Below, in pieces: positions 56,801 through 64,000 of a stretch of DNA of 64,000 bases. Source of the stretch: Patiria pectinifera (Eukaryota; Echinodermata; Asteroidea; Valvatida; Asterinidae). The position numbers and the translations under genes are program-made. The DNA lies in contig CM057144.1 in assembly GCA_029964075.1 (NCBI GenBank), positions 10,873,281 to 10,937,280 of the forward strand. Reading direction: 5' to 3'. The notes below the pieces were generated by a model, which saw only the letters and a program-made list of their open reading frames with translations, had not been told where the DNA came from and did not search any database. Every line of letters starts with the position of its first letter. The first letter of the stretch is position 1.

Positions 56801-59800
56801 TAACTGTTGTTATAATTTTGGCGCCCTCGTTTTCTGAGCTTTCTGCAAAATGAGATGGAACTTGGCATAGGCCACAAGTGAGAGAAATGCAAGAAAACAA
56901 ATGAGGGTGATTTTTTTTTTCGATTTTCAGATTTACTGATATTTGTTTTCGTTGATATATGTCTACTACACATATTAAAAAAAAAAGTATAAAATCGTGA
57001 AATGAAAGCGTTTTTAAGAAAAAAACAATTGGCATCTTTCATTTTCACGACTGTAAAACTTGAATCTCTAAAGACTTTTTTTTAAGTATTTTACTTTTCT
57101 GAATTGTCCATACTAAATTCAAACTTTAAAGAGCTATAACTTGTCAACCGAATGTCCGATTGAAGTGCAACAAACAGTTTTGTAAGGACAATTGTTTTCC
57201 CTTTCCGAATACACGCACAACTTTATTTTGACCTCTGCCCAGTTCTGTCTCATTTTATTAAAACGACTCACAAATATTAATAAAAATACACTGAGCATGA
57301 AGTTCTATCTACCAAAGTCCAATCATAACACAAAAGGACGTTGCTGTATATGCGTTGACTCATCCCCAAAAATTGATAAAACTGTTTTGGAGGGGGTCAA
57401 AGTTTCCCTTTAAGTCAACAATCGGACATATTTTGCTGGGGACCTTCAAAGATCAAAAATCCAGCATTGTGCTCTAAAACAATCTATGTAGCGTTTCATA
57501 TTAAGTTACTAAGCAAAACTTCTGGCCTCAAGTACCACTTGGTTTGTTATACAAGGAGCAACAGATAAAGAAGGTCTATGGGCAATAGTAACTGAATCTG
57601 CAAACCAATAACAGTAGAAAAAGAAGTTCATGATATTAGTCTGACCAACAACAGCTCAAGTTTCTAATCATCCAAGTAACGCATAATTTAGCTGTGCATT
57701 ATGGAATGAAAAGCAGAAAAACAGCAGTGAAATGGAAATTTCAGAGGGACAAAGTTCTCACACGTCAGTAGAATTACTTACCTTCAGGGTAGGGGAACAC
57801 TTCTTGCAGGTTGATCTCCCCCTTGAACAAACCCAATCCAAAGGACTGTGACTCCTGCATGAGAAATATACAACAAATTAAACACAATTTACAATTTCAT
57901 AAGCCATTACTCAGAAACGGCCGTCTTTGTGATCACATGGTAATTCTGACCGACATAACAATGATAACATGTCCCATCATGCCCAGGCTACAGTTGTATG
58001 AGGGGATGTATTTTCATTGTTACGCCCACCCCAAAAAAGCCCAAATTATGCAGGTTTACTGCAGCAAATATGGCAGTTTGGCTACAAACTTTCTTGTAGA
58101 CCGACTCCATTTTGAAGGTTGCACATTGCACAGAGAGTATCTGTATCTGTATCTGTATCATATAGTCTGCAAACAATCCCGGGGGAAACATCCCACCAAC
58201 TTGATGTATACACATCCTTCCTGCCAGAAACACCGTGGCGAATCCCTTCTCTTAGCGATAAGCGTTGCTGGGTTCTTTTACGTGCGTTAGGCCTAATACA
58301 ACACACGGGACCTACGGCTTTGCGTCCCATCCGAAGGACGAAATAAGAATGGTTAAGTCCCTTGCTTAGGGGCACAAGTGTCCGCGCCTGGGCTCGAACC
58401 CATGCCACTGTTGCCTCTGGAACACCAGAACATGAGTCCGGTGCTCTTAACCGCTAGGCCGTGACACTCTTTAGAGTAGTTGGACATTGACTCACCCTCG
58501 CTTTGGGTGTAGTCTGATCTGAGGATGCATCTTGCTTCTGGGGTTGAGCCATGCTCGCCTTGTACCGCTGCTGTACACTCCATGGTATAGCACTCGGTCT
58601 ATAACCGAACAAAAATTCATCATCGATGTATCAAAATTTGGACCATACATTAATACATGTAATCATACATCTTTCAAAAAAATAAGACACTGCTTAAAAT
58701 GAAACTGCATGTGCATTCCTGAAAATCTACATGAAGGTTCATACCAAAAAGTAAACACACAAAAGAGTGTCACCATTGACATTCGTTCGCTTTTGGCAAT
58801 TAATCCTTCAGGCATTGTCAGGTTGGCATGGCCAGTGTTATCAATGTTACTTTTATTTTAGTAGCTCCATGGTCTTCGTAACCTTGTTATCCAAAACGTG
58901 TGTAGGCCTAGTGTACTGTATTTTGTGTCTGTACATGTATGTGTGCTTACCTGAGAAATATTAAACAACTGTTAAAATAAATGACATGAAATGAAAACTT
59001 CACCAACATTTAAGTTTTAAGTTTTCTAGCACAGAATAATTTCAACAAAACACTGACTGTCATGACATTCTTTAAAAAAAATAATCCTTTTTTTGGGGGG
59101 GGGGGGCGACAGGGAAAAAGTTCCATACTCGGATGTCAATTTATCTGCTGCCAAACATATTTATTGTCACCTCACCTTGTCATTTGAACCAAGAGAAATC
59201 CAGGAAGCTGTGTAAAGGTGAAAAAATTTTACTCAAAATGTGTTTTTAGAGCACATTTTGGATGCATACGTCGTGCAGAACTAACTTGAAGCAGCCGGTC
59301 AAAACTGATTGTAGTGGCTGAAAGACAGCGGTACGTTATACACGTGACATCAACAACCATGACGTCGCATGAGCCTGCCAATGATAGTGCAATACGTCAT
59401 TATGAATATTTATTTTCTCATGAATATTTAGTTTATTTCAATGGATACTTCAAATACGTCCAAAGATTGATTATTGCAACAGCGATCGTGCGCGGCCTAG
59501 TGGTTAAGAGTCTCGTGTATCAAGCAAGCGTCAGAGGTTCGAATCCCGATGAAGTAACTGACTGATTAATAAATAGAAATTAAGGAAAGGAGAGGGTGAG
59601 AGTAGAGGAGGGAAAGTGGGAGGAATAACCATAAACCATAAAAGATGTAACTTTTGGCGCTAGAAAATTAATTGAAAAAAGTGACGTCCGAGTACGGAAA
59701 TTTTTCCAAAATGCTTTATAGAGTATGATCATTACATTTTACCAAAGTCCGAATCATTTTTATCCTGTTTTAAAAAAAAATGAGGGGGCCGGCAACATTG

Positions 59801-60025
59801 ATGGGGCGAGTTTGTCACTGGCTATTCTGTACATGCACAGTGTGGGGCGAGTCATCTGATCAAAACTATGGAGGATTCAGACTAATCAGAGCGAACCAAA
59901 ACCAGCTTACTTCTTCTCGTTTTAAAACAATTAGCAAACATTCCATTTTACCTCACTGCCGTGGATCGCAAACCTCCACTTATGGTCTCACGGAGAACTG
60001 GAAGTAATCTTGCCGATCGAATCAT
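50628..60025 (-). CDS. ACADVL: Very-long-chain acyl-CoA dehydrogenase, mitochondrial, complete, 14 coding exons
   Basis: Exons in transcript order (minus strand): 60025-59952, 58598-58496, 57854-57782, 56600-56536, 56273-56139, 56025-55757, 55578-55450, 55172-55078, 54574-54471, 54100-53909, 53681-53619, 53498-53397, 52551-52235, 50841-50628. They total 1935 nt (644 aa plus TAA), against 655 aa in human, and all phases join. The enzyme does the first, FAD-dependent step of mitochondrial beta-oxidation of long-chain acyl-CoAs. Visible: basic presequence [23 protein letters not shown]/substrate motif [10 protein letters not shown] at 206-215; NRTQFG and FQIEAA motifs; FEGTND with catalytic Glu about 452; and the roughly 170-residue C-terminal region (RASRSLS..., ending HPLGF) that distinguishes VLCAD from soluble ACADs and anchors it to the inner membrane. 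The HPLGF end favours ACADVL over ACAD9. Confidence 0.96.
50951..51261. repeat. TIR element GGCCAAGTTC family, copy 2
   Basis: Starts AGGCCAAGTTCGGGCAAGGA and ends TCCTTGCGCGAACTTGGCCT. TAA flanks both sides if GGCC is the true terminus, so it may be another TWA-target element. GTCGAC blocks near both ends as in 33643-34254. In ACADVL intron 13. Confidence 0.75.
51448..51941 (+). mobile_element. Internally deleted piggyBac-type element
   Basis: 494 bp flanked by TTAA on both sides (51444-51447, 51942-51945) with perfect inverted ends CTCTTTCAGTGCC / GGCACTGAAAGAG. Three near copies of CCTCGTACATGTACGAGG, itself palindromic, lie at 51465-51567. The plus-strand frame ending at 51776 still encodes [17 protein letters not shown], the C-terminal Cys-rich domain of piggyBac transposases. 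The catalytic DDD domain is absent, so the element cannot move by itself. Confidence 0.82.
51579..51776 (+). pseudogene. piggyBac transposase C-terminal remnant
   Basis: The last about 25 residues (from [10 protein letters not shown] to the TGA at 51774-51776) show the C-x2-C ... L-C-x3-C-F pattern of the piggyBac cysteine-rich domain, which binds the transposon ends. Residues before it show no transposase similarity, and the ATG at 51579 is probably incidental. It lies within the element 51448-51941. Confidence 0.75.
52235..52551 (-). CDS. ACADVL: ACADVL coding exon 13
   Basis: 317 nt, phase 0 entry, acceptor TTTGTTCAG, donor CGAG|GTAAAT. From [20 protein letters not shown] to [20 protein letters not shown]; this is the VLCAD-specific C-terminal helical region (QRLADGAIDLYAMV in vertebrates). 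Confidence 0.95.
52709..53227 (+). mobile_element. TTAA-target MITE, family 1, copy C
   Basis: 519 bp between TTAA sites (52705-52708, 53228-53231). Same orientation as copy A. Begins AGGTATAGTCCATCATTTG, ends CAAATGATGGACTCTGGCT. In ACADVL intron 12, ending about 170 bp from exon 12. Confidence 0.82.
53397..53498 (-). CDS. ACADVL: ACADVL coding exon 12 (catalytic Glu)
   Basis: 102 nt, phase 0. [20 protein letters not shown] then [14 protein letters not shown]. The Glu of FEGTND is the catalytic base that removes the alpha proton of the acyl-CoA. Confidence 0.96.
53619..53681 (-). CDS. ACADVL: ACADVL coding exon 11
   Basis: 63 nt, phase 0, donor [29 protein letters not shown] then K: the conserved IQ.MGGMGFM FAD-contacting segment. 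Confidence 0.95.
53909..54100 (-). CDS. ACADVL: ACADVL coding exon 10
   Basis: 192 nt, phase 0, acceptor TTTTGCTTAG, donor [45 protein letters not shown] and [13 protein letters not shown] align without gaps to the vertebrate enzyme, including the R-x-Q-F-G motif that contacts FAD. Confidence 0.96.
54471..54574 (-). CDS. ACADVL: ACADVL coding exon 9
   Basis: 104 nt, phase 1 entry, acceptor CACTTTTAG, donor [29 protein letters not shown] then [14 protein letters not shown]. Confidence 0.96.
55078..55172 (-). CDS. ACADVL: ACADVL coding exon 8
   Basis: 95 nt, phase 2 to 1, acceptor ATTTGCAG, donor [30 protein letters not shown] then [11 protein letters not shown], the middle beta domain. Confidence 0.95.
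55450..55578 (-). CDS. ACADVL: ACADVL coding exon 7
   Basis: 129 nt, phase 2 to 2, acceptor CTCTTACAG, donor [30 protein letters not shown] then [16 protein letters not shown]; the KLW|ISNGG junction is restored by splicing. Confidence 0.95.
55641..55721. repeat. 18-bp tandem array with DR1-like nuclear receptor motifs
   Basis: About four and a half units of CCTTTGACCCTGAAATAA at 18-bp spacing, in ACADVL intron 6. On the minus strand several units read GGGTCAAAGGTTA, two AGGTCA-like half sites one base apart. The last unit gives ATGTCAAAGGTCA. Confidence 0.85.
55757..56025 (-). CDS. ACADVL: ACADVL coding exon 6 (FAD/substrate motif)
   Basis: 269 nt, phase 0 to 2, acceptor TTTTATCAG, donor TGTG|GTGAGT. 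Carries [17 protein letters not shown] and [19 protein letters not shown], the acyl-CoA dehydrogenase signature. Confidence 0.96.
56139..56273 (-). CDS. ACADVL: ACADVL coding exon 5
   Basis: 135 nt, phase 0, donor [29 protein letters not shown] then [20 protein letters not shown]. The acceptor used is CTTGAAG after a long T run, fixed by frame with exon 4 (FFQ|EVND). Confidence 0.93.
56536..56600 (-). CDS. ACADVL: ACADVL coding exon 4
   Basis: 65 nt, phase 1 to 0, acceptor GTTTGTTTAG, donor [29 protein letters not shown] then Q, the N-terminal alpha domain (family L.EE...L.EPV.RFFEE). Confidence 0.93.
57782..57854 (-). CDS. ACADVL: ACADVL coding exon 3
   Basis: 73 nt, phase 0 to 1, donor [30 protein letters not shown] then PYPE matches the start of mature VLCAD (ESKSFAVGMFKG...VFPYP). 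Confidence 0.94.
58175..58472 (-). repeat. tRNA-derived SINE, copy 2
   Basis: Minus strand: A-box-like GGCCTAGCGGTTAAGAGC, B box GGGTTCGAGCCC, then TCCTTCGGATGGGACG and an ACCCAGCAACGC tail. Same family as 30229-30500. A TCTGTA microsatellite near 58139-58159 abuts its 3' side. It ends 24 bp from ACADVL exon 2. Confidence 0.8.
58496..58598 (-). CDS. ACADVL: ACADVL coding exon 2 (after presequence)
   Basis: 103 nt, phase 2 to 0, acceptor GGTTATAG, donor [29 protein letters not shown] then [14 protein letters not shown]: Ser/Gln/Lys-rich, poorly conserved as in other VLCADs. Assigned by exact phase fit on both sides. Confidence 0.85.
59489..59556 (+). repeat. tRNA-like SINE head, copy 3
   Basis: GCGGCCTAGTGGTTAAGAG (A box) and GAGGTTCGAATCCC (B box) are present with near-tRNA spacing, but the tail of the family is missing. 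In ACADVL intron 1. Confidence 0.6.
59952..60025 (-). CDS. ACADVL: ACADVL coding exon 1 (mitochondrial presequence)
   Basis: 74 nt. ATG at 60025, context [28 protein letters not shown] then STAV has four spaced Arg, one Glu and hydrophobic residues, a typical matrix-targeting helix. Donor GTGAG|GTAAAA in phase 2 joins exon 2 to give Arg. Found by phase and character, not by homology. Confidence 0.83.
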
Positions 60026-60430
60026 TTTGGTAGATAAATTCTGAGTTTTATGGCCGGGCTTCGATAGTTACTTAACCTTTTCGCCGGTACGTGTTGTGTT
60101 TGTTATTCATGCATGACCTAACGTCACGTGCCATTTGATTGTGACGTAACGCCCCCCCCCCCCACATAAAATTACTTTTATTAAAATTCCCAAATTAATC
60201 ATGAAATTTTGCAACATAAAATAACAAACAGTTAACTTTAATTTGACATATTTGATGCCATACTGATTATACAAATTCTGTAACTTTTAAAGACTATAAT
60301 CTAAAATAAATAATTTGCAGAAATTAGTCGCGCGTATTCTCGCGCACGTGCGCGTGAATTGAATGCGGAAGTGTGGCGGTAGTTTGCAAAGACGTTTAAT
60401 TCCGGAGAAAATGATTTTGCGATGAGCTGT
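60026..60430. promoter_or_regulatory. Probable shared promoter region of ACADVL (-) and the SH2 gene (+)
   Basis: It lies between two head-to-head genes. Contains TGACCTAACGTCACGTG (60115-60131) with E box CACGTG, CRE-like TGACGTAA (60142-60149), a C run at 60152-60165, and a CpG-rich GCGCACGTGCGCG (60342-60354). No TATA box near either start. Transcription starts are not visible. Confidence 0.45.
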
Positions 60431-60506
60431 CACTTCGTTGCAGAATATGACGCTTTGAGTGGGATTATTGGAACCGAATTCCCGTCAGAAGTGTTTCTGG
60501 GATCAG
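60360..60506 (+). other. Possible untranslated first exon of the SH2 gene
   Basis: The SH2 coding exon begins with an acceptor, so an upstream non-coding exon is expected. GATCAG|GTAGGC at 60506 is a usable donor following the CpG-rich stretch. Inferred only. Confidence 0.3.
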
Positions 60507-61435
60507 GTAGGCTGTCATGGGTTCTTCGGCTTCTTACAGGGCTTCACTTTCAATTTATTCGGAGGTTTTAAGGTTGTTTTGTTACTGAACTTAATACTGG
60601 CATTCTTGTCAACTCAACTTCTTGTTATTGTGCCCAAGTGCAATTGCCTCACCGCACGAGGGCGCTGTTTACTATTTTGTATATTCTAGCCTATTTTGAG
60701 AGGCAAAAAGTGACACTTTTTGACGGAAAACTTTACTTTGAGACTCTATCATAAAAGAAAGTCATGAAAGTGTAAAAGATTTCAGTATCATAATTCATAT
60801 CCCATTTGTAAAGAACGAGGAATTGACATGACATGACCATGTCCATGATGACGGGAAAATGTAATTGTAAATTTCAGTATTTCAATTCAAGTACGTGGGG
60901 CCGGCAGTAGGCAGATGGTAGGCTAGGCCTAATTTTAAATACGTAACGTAGTGCCTAGTGGCTATCGTTACAGCATGGAGAAATAAAACACGGCCAAAAT
61001 CTTCCAAAGCCGTGTATTACCAACATGACCAAGAAAAAAGAAAATGAAACCAAAATGCAAGAATCATGGCCTACTTCAATAAAAGTAGGATTTGATTAAA
61101 AACATTAAAAGTAAAGAAAAAATTCAAAGATAAATAAATAAAATTCACACAGCGCTAATTCCATCTCTGGATTTACGGCATGGTAGTCCAACGTTTTACC
61201 AATCAGGCTACCAAAGTGCTCTGGTTGGATGGGCAGTTACCAGTATAATAAATATAAAAGCAATAAAGGCCAAGATTTGGTATTTTTGCACTTTGTATGG
61301 CTGCCGTAACGATTTTTAATATTTTTTTAAAATGCAGTGTTTTTTCTTTTAAAGCCATGAGATGCCCAAGCCTAGTTTAGCCATATGTAACGTCTTAGAA
61401 TTATTTCCATTTCACATTCCAGATACACACAAGCC

Positions 61436-61596
61436 ATGTCCATCGCAGCGTCTGATACCCCGCTCGGATATCCCTGGTACCATGGCAGCATCACCAGGCT
61501 CCAGACCGAGGAATGTCTGATGCGAGCCAATAAGACGGGGTCCTTCCTCGTCCGAGACAGCGAATCCTTCAAAGGAGCTTACGTCTTGTCTGTCTT
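61436..61596 (+). CDS. SH2-domain protein, SHIP-like, first coding exon (partial gene)
   Basis: Exon 61423-61596; acceptor CACATTCCAG, ATG at 61436, donor CTT|GTAAGT in phase 2. It encodes 53 residues: MSIAASDTPLG then YPWYHGSITRLQTEECLMRA and KTGSFLVRDSESFKGAYVLS. WYHG opens the SH2 fold, FLVRDS holds the phosphotyrosine-binding Arg. The SH2 starting about residue 12 and the phrase RDSES..GAY.L.VL most resemble the N-terminal SH2 of SHIP inositol 5-phosphatases (INPP5D/INPPL1), which cut PI(3,4,5)P3 after recruitment to receptors. DAPP1- or SAP-type adaptors remain possible because only the first half of the domain is in view and no catalytic domain is seen before the window ends. Confidence 0.85.
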
Positions 61597-62025
61597 GTAA
61601 GTTGAAATTAAAACTGGCATTTTTTGGGGGGGGGGGAGCAGGGAGGAAGGAGGGACATCAAATCATTATGAACATCATTCTTTGCTAGATCATAGATTTA
61701 AGAGGAGTTGGAAAGAATATACATGAATATGTACCTCCTGATGTCATTTTGTGTTAAAAAAATCCATTAGGGAGTGATGTAAACGTTTCTCAGTGTCAAA
61801 TTCATGTGGTTTTTTTTGTTATCATTGTATCAACATTTTATGGACATCATTGAGATTAAAATCAAGTAGTCTGCCTCTTTTTTTCAGATTCTCTTGAGTC
61901 ATTGAAGTTTTACTCATTGTCAGATAATTAATCTTTACCTGTGTTATGTAAAAACAAATGGGAATTTGGGAAATAAAAAATAACTTGCAGTTTGAAGATT
62001 TTATCATCCAATAATGTTTCCTCTT

Positions 62026-62775
62026 AAGTCAAGATAAAACCTAACGTCTTCAAAAGCCAATTTTTTTATTTTTGTTTTATTGGGTTATTTTGCCATCACC
62101 CCTTTTCCATATTGGCCAACTTGTACTTAATTAAAGGGAAGATACAACATTTGCAAACATCAAAGAATAAAACTACCAAGTTTTTACGAAATACCTTACT
62201 AGGATGTTGGTAAATGACAGTCTAAAGCATCATGTAAAATTATGGCACCTGGTGTGAAGTCATTTTCAAGAAAATGGTATTTTTGTATACATTTCCAACG
62301 GTGGTCGGCCGACCACCGTTGGAAAAACCTAACTATTTTTCAACTACTGCTCCAACTTTACACTTTTTTCAGTCCAAATTTTGTTTGCAATTGATTACAC
62401 ACCTGTGAAGGGGTACAAGCCTGCTAGACTGATTCTCTGACCTTACAATTTTCCGGCATCTATAAATTGATCCATTTTATCTTTAGTGGAGTCAAGGAAC
62501 CAGACTACTTGAACATTTTTGTTTTTCTTGGTTTTCCAGCATTTTCGAACACAAAACTTCAATCATGTCAGTGTAACAATATATGATCTATTAAAGTATT
62601 ATACTAACCCCTCAAATAGTTCATTTCTGAAAATTACAGCAAAAGCCAATGATGTACATTCCCTTTAAGTCAAGATAAAACGTAACGTCTTCAAAAGTCG
62701 ATTTTTTTAATTTTTGCTTTATTGGGTTATTTTGCCATCTCTCCTCTTCCGTATTGGCCAACTTGAACTTAAACC
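62026..62775 (+). repeat. Direct repeat of about 107 bp flanking a TTAA MITE
   Basis: The block from TAAGTCAAGATAAAACCTAA to TTGGCCAACTTGTACTTAA (62026-62130) recurs at 62666-62773 with few changes. The two blocks directly flank the MITE at 62135-62664. Confidence 0.85.
62135..62664 (+). mobile_element. TTAA-target MITE, family 2, copy 2
   Basis: 530 bp between TTAA sites (62131-62134, 62665-62668). Starts AGGGAAGATACAACATTTGC. Central CGGTGGTCGGCCGACCACCG near 62302-62321 is a perfect palindrome, extending to CCAA/TTGG outside. Confidence 0.85.
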
Positions 62776-62871
62776 AAAGAGAATTTGTACCAAGTTTTAT
62801 GTTCACTAGTGATAAACATGACTTTTTGTGATTTTCTGATAATGATAAACCCACTTTATGTACATGTACAG

Positions 62872-62915
62872 TTACAAGTTTGTGGTGCAGTGTCTTAAGC
62901 AGAAGACAAGAAAGG
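62872..62915 (+). CDS. Doubtful second exon of the SH2 gene
   Basis: After a possible acceptor (CATGTACAG) the phase-2 frame reads YKFVVQCLKQKTRK, then a weak donor AAG|GTGACA. It could continue ...VLSV|FYK in the SH2, but it lacks the usual H/Y-Y/F-R/K-I strand and may be chance. Confidence 0.2.
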
Positions 62916-63402
62916 TGACATTTTAGTGGAGACTTTTGTTGGAATGATTTTAATTTTTTATTATATTTTGTATTTTCAACCCAGTCGGTCAAATTGTTGA
63001 AATTGATTAACCTAAGACTTTTGTGAAAAAGAAAAATTCCGACTTCAGAATAAAAGTTGGGATTTGAAAAATTTATTAATTTTGATGCTAAAAGGATATT
63101 TGTGTGTAATTCAGGACATCGGACAAAAACTAGAAAATTCAGGAAAGCCACTGTAAAGTTTCTACAAAAGCCAGCCTTTCAAACACCGAATGTTGATTTA
63201 AATATCCAGAATTATGAACAGCATGATATCTAGAATTCAGCACATTGTGTTATTTTTTCCCCTTTTGCATTTATTTCCTGGTTTCCTGAAAAGAATAGAT
63301 TTTTTTCTGGAAAAAGAAAAGCTTTGCAGTTGGTTTCGGTTTTACAGGAAATGGAGTAGTTTAACTCTGTTTCTGTTGAAATGTTAATCCCATTTGTATT
63401 GT

Positions 63403-63835
63403 TGACCCTAACCGCCCTGAATCTTCCAAAAATGCTCTTTGCCAAAGTTGAGGAATTTGAAAGATTGAGGTTACATGGCAAAAGTGTGTTACTGATTTTG
63501 TACATGTACGAAGCACTTTGTCAGGGTCTTGGGTCGAACCTACATGTAGCGTTGTTTTTGCTCAGCCGTGCATAAATATAGGACTAGATTATGCTTGAAA
63601 TCCTCTGTACTGCTCCAGGATGTCACTGGCCTATCCTCAACATATTGACAGTCACTGCTGCAGGACTTTGCAGGATTCAGGCAGTGGTCACCCCTCCACT
63701 GACCATATTCAATAAATAATGGAGGAATTTGCAGGATTTAGGCTGCATTTGTACATGTTTTCCATGAGGCCCATTGGAGGATTGAGGCTACATCCTAGCA
63801 AAAAGGCTGCAAAGGGAGTTGGGTTTAATTCACTG
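63403..63835. repeat. Interspersed TCCTCCAAAATCC element, copy near window end
   Basis: Same family as 31205-31630, opposite orientation. Shares TTGACCCTAACCGCCCTGAA, CAGCCGTGCATAAATATAGG and GCAGTGGTCACCCCTCC with it. Confidence 0.75.
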
Positions 63836-64000
63836 TACACACGCTCTGCTGCCTAAAACATTGAATTTTATACATGACTTGGTCTTTGAATTTGGCCTAC
63901 TGAGTGTGTTATTGTCAGTGTGCCAGCAAAAAATCCCTGAGGCAGAATTTGTAACGAAAAGCCGTTTTCATTTCCTTGTTTGTGATATTGTATAGACCTA

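Noticed and set aside
50628..60025. ACAD9 instead of ACADVL
   Set aside because: The C-terminal exon ends [11 protein letters not shown] and reads ASRSLS...AEHEQTMC, as in VLCAD; ACAD9 has a different end (HPLDRTC-type).

Overview
The window is nuclear DNA from an animal: genes are split by introns with GT/AG borders, spacing is wide, and introns are full of short transposons. Frequent TACATG microsatellites, many TIR elements and tRNA-derived SINEs, and protein similarity to vertebrate orthologues over whole lengths, best fit a marine invertebrate deuterostome such as an echinoderm or hemichordate. I cannot name the species from sequence alone.

Four genes can be read. (1) At 825-1457 (+) are the last two coding exons of a class VII unconventional myosin, the end of its second FERM domain. 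(2) At 6309-43952 (+) is a complete beta-PIX/Cool-type Rho GEF (ARHGEF6/7 family): 14 coding exons, all splice phases consistent, 642 aa, with SH3, DH, PH, GIT-binding region and coiled coil. (3) At 50628-60025 (-) is a complete very-long-chain acyl-CoA dehydrogenase (ACADVL), 14 coding exons, 644 aa, with a mitochondrial presequence, catalytic Glu and the long C-terminal membrane-association region. (4) At 61436 onward (+) is the first coding exon of an SH2 protein, most like the SHIP inositol phosphatases; it runs out of the window. Genes 3 and 4 are head to head, with their starts about 1.4 kb apart and a probable shared promoter region.

The non-coding part is dominated by mobile-element remains. 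I find three copies of a TWA-target MITE (13.3, 16.6, 25.4 kb), three copies of a TTAA-target MITE (8.9, 29.3, 52.7 kb), two copies of another TTAA MITE with a central palindrome (46.0, 62.1 kb), a TTAA element at 51.4 kb that still encodes a piggyBac-type C-terminal cysteine-rich domain, a hAT-like 1.8-kb TIR element (9.9-11.7 kb), and several smaller TIR elements and SINEs. Two tandem arrays lie in beta-PIX introns: an 86-bp array that grew out of the 3' end of coding exon 5 and repeats its splice donor, and a 45-bp satellite with a CArG-box sequence in most units.

The genes are housekeeping or cytoskeletal and do not form an obvious joint pathway. I found no new multi-gene system. The most unusual points are the exon-derived donor array, the CArG/GC-box satellite, a DR1-like array in the ACADVL intron, and two beta-PIX changes: no Trp at the usual place in the last PH helix, and no canonical C-terminal PDZ ligand.
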